64,000 nucleotides of DNA from contig JAUIRK010000903.1 of the NCBI GenBank assembly GCA_030549495.1, positions 2,232,001-2,296,000 of the forward strand. Direction: 5' to 3'. Numbering within the stretch: position 1 is the stretch's first letter; every line of letters starts with the position of its first letter. Made by a program: the position numbers and the translations under genes. The notes under the pieces were generated by a model. It did no database searches. It worked only from the letters and a program-made list of their open reading frames with translations, and was not told the origin of the DNA. Origin of the DNA: Nectonema munidae (lineage: Eukaryota; Nematomorpha; Nectonematoida; Nectonematidae). This document shows, piece after piece, positions 35,901-44,900 of the stretch.

Positions 35901-38900
35901 CGTTCCGTTTTGGAGGGTCGTCTCTTTTTAATCATGCATTTTGAGGGTTCTATCTTTTTTTAAATGTCTCATTTTTATTATTAATAATATAAAAAATTTC
36001 CATCATATATAATATAGCACATACATTTTCTAAAACCTCAATGGTTAATACGGGAGGCTTGATAATTTTCATTGATTATTATTACAACGCAATATTTAGT
36101 GACAAGATTTCTGGATATTTTTTTAAATTTCTTTTTTATTCCAAAACATAAAATATGTGCTTTTTTGCTTTTAAATAGATACATTAAAAATTGGAAAATT
36201 TTCTTCATATATAATTTGTTATCTTTCTTAAACGGTTATCGACCACAGTCGACATAGGTCAATTTTACAAAAATAAAATCGTCTGCGTTTAAATGCTTTT
36301 TAATAAAAATCTTCTGCTTTACATTAGATATCGTCTGATTATTTTGGTCGATAAAGGGTTAAATAAAAAAAGAACACAATTTATTGCGTAAAGTTACTTC
36401 ATCGAAAAATAGTATTGAAGCATAAAAAATTGTTTGGTATATTTTTTTAAATATAATTAATTTTAGTATAATAATTTTTTTACGTAACGATTCACTCCAA
36501 CTAAATCATAGCCGCTCAAATTTTTTGAATTTAAATGTAAATTTTTATATTGTATTTTATCCTTTATTTATCTATTTATTTATAATAAATATATCTAATA
36601 AATATCTATTTATTTATTTTTTTTAATTTTCCACTTATTATGTCTCTTGAATCTCTAAAAGATTTAATAGGAAAAATAGAAACGTTAAGTAAAAAGAAGA
36701 TTAAGACAAAATTAATTTCTTTTTATGAAAATCTAGAAGCAAATAATTTAATTTTTAATAAGTATTCCACTTTAGAGGAAGATATCAAAGGAATAAAGGA
36801 GAATGTTAATAGTTTAATTGATAGAAAAAACTTTAATTCTCAAAATAGTATTTATCCAACTTATTCTTCTATATTAACTGATAAAAAACCTGCTCATAAG
36901 ATTAATTCCTTTGACACTTCTAAAACGGTTTCTATCCCAATTTTTTTTGATAAGGAAACAAATGAAAGCGTGAATGAGACTATCAATAAAAAACTAAAAC
37001 CTTGTAACAATAAATTATGTTTTAAAAGATTCAAAAAAACAATTAATAATTCACTCATTTTGGAATCTTCTTCGGCTGCAAACTTCGATTTTTTGAAAAA
37101 ATCACTACATGATAATGGGATAGCTTTGGATAATTTGGAACCACGAAGTCCCTATTTATGTATAAAAAGTGTGGATAATGCATTGTCGCTAGATGAAATT
37201 AAGTCTATTATTTCTATGCAAAACGATATAAATCAAAACGATATAGTGAATATGTTTAAGTTTGTACAACGGAATGATAAATATTGTAATATAGGTATTA
37301 AACTTAATCATATGATAGTTAAAAATGTCTTTTTAAAGAAGTATATATATATTAACTGTGTTGCTCATGACATTGAATTACTGAGATCTCATATTAAAAC
37401 TTGTAGATGTAATAAATATAATCATTACTCCAAAGATTGTAAAGCCACTAAACCTACCTGTAAGTTCTGTGGTCTTGATCATGCTTCTGACCAATGTAAT
37501 AATAAAGATAAAGTCTTTTGTCACAATTGTGCTTCGAATAATAATGAATTCAATCAGGTTTGCAACTCTAAGGGTTGCCTTTCTTTGGAATATTTAAAAG
37601 AGCGTCAGGATAAGTTAAATAAAAGCTTTTTAAATTTTCTTATGAATGAAAATTTGAATGAATCTTGATTGTCCTAGTTCTAAAGATTTTTCACAAAGTG
37701 CAAATCTTTTTTATAATAAGGACTTTTTGGATTCTTTGTTTTTATGTGAATGCTTTTCTCATTTTAACTTGAACCTCCCAACACCTTCTAGTTTCAGTGA
37801 TCTTACAGTACCCTTGAATCTTAAGGATTTGAATATTATCAGCCTTAACATTCAATCACTAAAAGCTAAGTTTGAAATGTTGGAATGTTTTGTTTCAGAG
37901 TTTAACTCTATTAATGTTTTACCTATACATGTACTTTGTCTGCAAGAAGTTTGGTTGAAAGATGGTTCCCACAATCTATTTGATATTCTAAATTATACTT
38001 TTTTTTTCGTACCTTCTAGAATAAGTTCACATGCAGGCCTAGGGTTCTATATACATAAATCTATCAAGTACAGCACCCATTGCATAAATATTGATAGTGA
38101 TTTCTTTGAAGTTTCCACTATCAGTATTTCACTTAAGGGATCTAGATTTTTATATATTAACAATATATATCGAAAACCTTCCTCGACTGCTAGTGATATT
38201 GAAATGTTCCTTTTCCAATTTGAATTTTTCCTATCTAATCTTGAATGGAATATTGATTCATGTGTTTTTCTAGGAGACTTTAATTTCGATCTCTTTCAGC
38301 TAGAGAGATCTTCTTATGTGCAATCTTTTTTAAATGTTTTTTCAACTCACAATTGCATGCCTCTAATTTCCAAAGTAACTCGTCCTGCCTCTGAAACTCT
38401 TCTAGATAATTTTTTTATCTCAAATTCTATAGATAGTTTTTCAGCTTTCAATTTGTTTTATTATATTTCTGATCATATTCCAATACTAGTTACCCTGTCG
38501 GTTTCTCCTTTAATTAAGAATTTTTATATCAAAAAAAGATTCTTTGTTAGTAAATATATTGAGAATGTTAATTTGTTTGATTGGTCCACTATCTTCATGA
38601 TGTATGTGATTCCCCTAATCTCTTTTTTTCAAAGATAAACAACAAACTAGTTGAATTTGTTAATTGTAGTACATCTGTGTTTGAATTTAAAAGAAACTCC
38701 AGGTCATATTACAAAACTCCAATAAAATCATGGATTAATCTTGAGGTTCTTAACTTAATTAAAGAAAGGAATAGAATTTTTTATAGAATGAAAAAAATAA
38801 ATTCTTCTGAATTGAAGTTAAAGTTTATTACCCTGCGAAATAAAATAAAGAATATGTGCACAAAGCTCAAAAACGAATTTTTACATAATATGATGCTTAA

Positions 38901-41900
38901 TCAGAAGGATCCTAAAATTTATGGCTTGGTATTAAAAAATGTCTATCAAATGCACAGCATTCATCTATTAGTTTAAGAATCAATAACGATATTGTAAATG
39001 ACACCAAAGTTTTGTGTTCTCTTTTCAGCAATCATTTCAATAGTATTGAATCGGTTACTGATGAAGGAGAAAACTTTTCTAAGTTTTTTGAATTAGCAAA
39101 TTCATCATTTCAGTTTGAAAACATCTCTTGCAATGATGTTATTCTTGCCATTAAAGATTGCGATAAAAGCAGCACCAAAGATGCGTACGGTCTCAATTTT
39201 TCTCATATTAAAGTTGTATTACACACACTTATTGATTATCTGACACTAGGTTACAATGCGTGCATAAAACATTCTATATTTCCGTCTGATTTTAAATTAA
39301 ATGCTGTACATCCTGTTCATAAGGGCGGTGATAAGTGTGATATTTCTAATTATAGACCAATTTCAATAGTACCTGTATTCTCAAAAATACTAGAAAAACT
39401 ACTCTTTGATCAATTTTATTCTTACTTTGTCAATCATGATATCTTTTTCAAGTATCAGTTTGGTTTTAGAAAAAGTCATAGCACACAGGATTTACTTACT
39501 AGTTTTTTAGATGACATAATATGCAATTTAGAATCCAAAAAGGGCACTCTTTCTCTTTTTTTAGATTTTTCAAAAGCATTTGAAAGAGTTCCTCATTTCA
39601 CTTTAGTGCGCAAGTTGTCCTGCTATGGAATAAATGGTAAGTCGTTGTCTTTAATTAAGTCCTATCTTTCAAACCATATTCATAAAGTTTTGCTCAGTGA
39701 TTCTGAATCTAATATAAAAAGTCTTAAAAATGTTGGAATACCACAAGGATCAATTCTTGGTCCCTTATTTTTTATAGTTTTTATTAATGATATTTATAGA
39801 TCTAATGATAATCTAAAGTTTTTTTGTTATGCTGATGACATAACAATTAATATACCGTTTTCTTTATTTAGTCCATCAATAAATATGAATCATATCAATT
39901 ATGAGGTTGATAAAGTTTTGGAATGGTGTAGTAGCAATTCTATGTTTATAAATATGAGAAAGTCAAAGGCTATGGCTTTTGGTAACAACTCACTGTCTAT
40001 AGACTCTGAAAATTTCAAATTTGAGCTTGTTGAATCATTTAAACTACTAGGAGTCATCATAAATAATAAGCTTAACTGGAAACAGCATATCTCCTATGTT
40101 AATAGTGGCATCTGCCGTAATATCGGAATAATAAAACATTTTAAAAATAAATTTCCCCATAAAATAAAACTTCTCTTATATAATTCTTTTGTCTTACCTC
40201 ATCTTAATTATTGTATCGCCATTTGGGGACATCAAAACCTTTGTCCTTTAATTAGTTCTCAGAAAAAAGCTATAAGATATATTTGTAATACTAGTTATTT
40301 ATGTCATACGAGTCAATTATTTTTTTCATGCAATATCCTTAAAATAGCTGATTTATATACATACAACATTCCATTGTTTGTTTATAAAATAATTAATAGG
40401 CTCTCACCATCTATTTTCGATAACTTTTTGTTTTTTAATTACCAAAACTATACATATAACCTACGTGATAAAAATAAAACTACCCTACCCTTTTATAGTA
40501 GGGAAATTTTCAAACAGTCTTTGAAGTATAAAATATGTTTTACCTATAACAATTTTTTGTTTTCTTTTTCCTTTTTTTCTCATAATATTGGTACTTTTAA
40601 AAAGAAACTCAAAAACTTATTTATTCAAGAATACGATATTACTTGTAATTCTTTCAACTGTTATGTTTGCTCGTTTATAAGTAATTGACTGAAATACTTA
40701 ATTGTCTTTTTTTTTACATTTTTTGAAATTTGTATAATTTTGTATTTTTTGTTCGAATGTTTTAATTGCACTTAATATCAATATTCATATACAAATATGT
40801 TGGTGTTCTAACATGATATTCCATATTTTTGTTAAATTTCAACTCATGTTTGATTCAACTGAAATCTCATTCCTTGAAATTACTTTTTCCAACCAAAGAG
40901 AGGCTTACCATTGGGTTGTTCTTCACAGCGGCTCCGGAGTTTTGAATATCCCGCAAAATCAAAAGAAAAGAACTTTTCTACTTGTTGATATTACTTTATT
41001 ATGTATTTATCAATGTCAGTGTTGATGATTTCACTTCAATTTGTTTTTTTTTAATTTAATTCTTTCTTTTTTGCAAATAAATATTTTTTTATTTTTTTCT
41101 ATTTATTTAGTATAATGTCATTTATAACATATATACGCCTTAATTTACTTTCAATTAAACTGGCTTATGAAAATTATCGTTTCTTGCTGGCATTTATTGA
41201 AATGTCCTGTTTTTATTACAAAAAAGTATGATCAAACTATTATAATATGAATAATAAAGGCTTGTGCAAAACACTTTAATGTCTACATATGGAGATCGTT
41301 TTTGGTGAAAATATTTTATATAAAAGTAATGTTTGTTTAAATTTTTTAAGCATATATTATGTTTGGGAGCTAAAAATTTAAATCTCCAAATATAATATGC
41401 ACTAATTGAACGTTGTATTTATTGCAACATAAAGCTTATTTTAACCCATTTCATCCCACCATCAGTTTTAACAAAGTTCTTGGCTTTAACCCATTTAAGA
41501 CCAAGCAAAGCAGACGATATCTAAAAAAACGCAGACGGTTTATATTCAGTCATTGAAAAAAGCAGACGAAGATGAAATTACTTATGTTCCAAAATAGGAA
41601 CATTGGTCGTAAATGGGTTAACCCATTATATCCCATTGACTCCTTAAGGAGTCAAATTTTTTAGTCAAAATTTCTAATAGAAAAAATTGAAAATATTTAA
41701 AATTTTTTATACAATATTGTTTTTTAAACTTTTTATTCAAGTTGTAAAAAAAAAAAAGTAAAAATTTCACGTTCAAAAAAAGATATATTTGTTAAAAGCT
41801 TAGTGTTTGGATAATTTGTACAAATTTTGTAACATTTTTGTTTTTTAATTATTCTGTGATAAAAAAAACTATATTTAGAATATTTATAATGTAAACATTT

Positions 41901-44900
41901 AAATAATAGTTTTAAAGTTTCGTTTAAATTAAAATAATATAAATTCTATTTTTAGTTTATAACTAGTTGCTTATTAAAACTATGACTCCCATAGGAGTCA
42001 TTAGGATAATACAATGTTTTTCTATAAAAAATAAAAAATTTTGTCCATAAGTTAAAAATCAAAAAATAATTATATATATATCTTAAAATCTAAAAAATTT
42101 TAAAAATATATTTATATATTTTTTTAAATATTTTTAGAATTTTATATTATTCGAAATTTTGATTTTTTTATAGTTTTTTCTGCTTTTTTCAAATCTAATT
42201 TTTTTTGACAATAAATGGATGAGCAACTACATTTTACTTACTTAGAAAATGCTCTTGATTATATTAGTGCAGAAAATGTTTTGACAGCTGATATAGTTGT
42301 TACTGGTGTACCATCTGGAGGTGAAGGAAGCGACATGGAACAAGATGAAACAGAGAATGTTGCCTCACTTTAAATGTGGGCAGAAGTCGATGTTTTTCCT
42401 ATTCAAGACGACATTGAAATAAATGAACCATGTCTTTCAAAACTAAAGTGGAGTGGTCAGCCAATTCATACAAAAGAAAAAAGATGCGATGGAAATGGGG
42501 ATGAGTATGCCATGAAGAATTTACTACATTTACACCCAGAATTACTAGATAAAACGTGCTGGCAAGTTTTTTTTGATATATTTGAAGATATGCTTTACTT
42601 GTTGACGGAGGAAACAAATAACTACACCAAGAGAAACCATAATTTTCAAAATTTTTGTGCTTCTAATGAGGAAATTTGTAATTTGATCGGTTTAGTTTTT
42701 TTATCCGGATACAATGTCAGAACTTCAGAAAGAGATTATTGGAGTAAACAAAAGGATATTGAATGTCCAATTTTTTCTACAACAATGAGTAGAAACAGAT
42801 TTCAGGAATTGAAAAAATTTTTACATTGTGCAAACAATGATAATTTGTCAAAAAGAAAAATGGCTTAAGTTTTACCTTTGTTTGAAATTCTTAATTTAAA
42901 ACTTATAAAATATGGAATCAACCATGAAGATTTAAGTATTGATGAGTCGATGACACCTTACTATGGTCGACATGGTTGCAAACAATTTATTAGAAATAAA
43001 CCCATTCGTTTTGATTTTAAAACATGGGTTCTCGCAAGTTCAACAGGTATGCCATACAAATTAGAAATTTATGAAGGTAAAGATAAATCTCACAATTCAA
43101 AAGAACCGTTAGGGACACGAGTAGTTAAGAAAATGGTTTTTAGTTGTCCTAATCCCATAGAACATCAATTTTATTTTGATAATTTTTTTACATCTTTTTC
43201 TCTGATAAAAGAACTGAATGATAATGGTATTAGGGCAACTAGAACAATGAGAGAGAATAGAGCATCCAAATGTCCTTTAACAAATAGAAAAACTTTTTTA
43301 AAAAAAGAAAGAGGGTTTTTTGAAAACTTTAGTAGTAATGGTGTTCAAATTACAAGATGGATGGACAATTCAATCGTCACCGTTTGTACAAATTCAGAGA
43401 GTGTTTTTCCGTTGATAGATGTTCATAGATGAAAAAAAAATTGTGGAAAAATAAAAGTAAACCGACCTTTTGTTATAAAAGCCTAAAACAGAGGAATGGG
43501 AGGCGTAGATCTTTTTGATCAGTTTTTGTCTGTCTATAGACCACAAATAAAAAGTAAAAAGTGGTATTGGCCGCTGATAATAAACTCAATAAATACAGCT
43601 TTTGTTTTTTCTTGGAGGTTATATCAAATAATCAATAACTCCAAAATCTGTAACAAAGATTTTCGAAGAGAAATAGTTCAAGTTCTCCTAAAAAAGTCAA
43701 GGCCATCACTAAACATTAATTTGGGTCCAAAAGGAAGAAAATCTGTTTCGAGTAAAGATATAAGAACAGACAATTATAATCCAGAATCATTTACTACATC
43801 AAGACGCTGTTATATATGTAAAAAAACACAAAAATTAAATGTAAAAAATGTGAAGTTTATTTACTTTAAAAAACTGTTAGCAAGTTTTTCATCAACACTA
43901 ATTATTTTTATTAATAAAAGTTTTTTAAATTTTACCTTTATATTATCCCAATGACTCTTTTAGGAGTCATATTTTTTTTATAAAGAAAAAAAAATTTTTT
44001 TTATTATTTTTTAATTTCAGTATATTTAGATAGACATTAAAGAATTAGTTTTTAAAAATTAACTATTTTTATCAAATTTTAGCCTTGTTGGGTTATAATG
44101 GGTTAAGGTAATTTAATATCAAATGTCATTTGCTTTTCATGGCATGAAAGAGGTGGATATATTGTAATTATATAAATCATGAAGCTAATATAATCAACAC
44201 TTTTATATACCACAAGTGTTCTTTCACACTATCATTTTACGAACGATGAAATGGTTATCATTTCTTCGTTATTTTTTGTGGTGAATAAAGTTCACCCCCT
44301 AAAACTCACAAAAGAAAATCATATAAGTGATCGATGGACAAGATTGTAAAGCCTTCTGTCCTCGATATCACACACAACGACAATGATTGTGGGAAGCATA
44401 AGCGTCTCCATTTTCAATATTTTGAATAACACATCGTACAAAGTGACTTGAACAAAATAAATGTTACAATTTGTCACACCAAGGCCAGTTTTTTTTAGCT
44501 AATTTGAGGCCTTAAGAGGCCGCGCGCAAGAAATAACAGTTACTATTTGAAAAGTTTTATCTATTCTAAGTGCTAAATTGTATAGAAAGAAAAATTGTTA
44601 AAACTATTCATAATGAAACTATTTTGAAAGATTTTGTAAATAAAAGAGCGAAAAGAATCTTTTTCTATAAAAAAACTTCTGTACAATAGGCAGTATGTCG
44701 TCTGTAAGTGTTTTTATTCATTTTAAAGAATATAAATTTTAAATTGTCTTTCAAACTTTTCGTAGATCACATATAATGCGTTTTTTATTTGCTTAAAGAT
44801 GAGCATAGTCCACGAAGCATAAGCACACTTAAATTTTTACTCTTGTAGCCAGACTTAGGGAGTCGGAGGGAAGGATTTTGAAGGGATGGCAGTTGCAGTA

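Larger units (their letters stand above)
41622..44102 (+). mobile_element. piggyBac element B, full length with TTAA and terminal repeats
   Basis: 2481 bases bounded by TTAA (41618-41621 and 44103-44106). The inverted ends are CCCATTATATCCCA and TTGGGTTATAATGGG. Three internal palindromes of the form GACTC...GAGTC lie close to the ends (see separate entries). One transposase gene fills the middle. Both ends are well kept, but the coding region carries stops, so the copy could be moved only by a transposase supplied from elsewhere. Confidence 0.92.
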
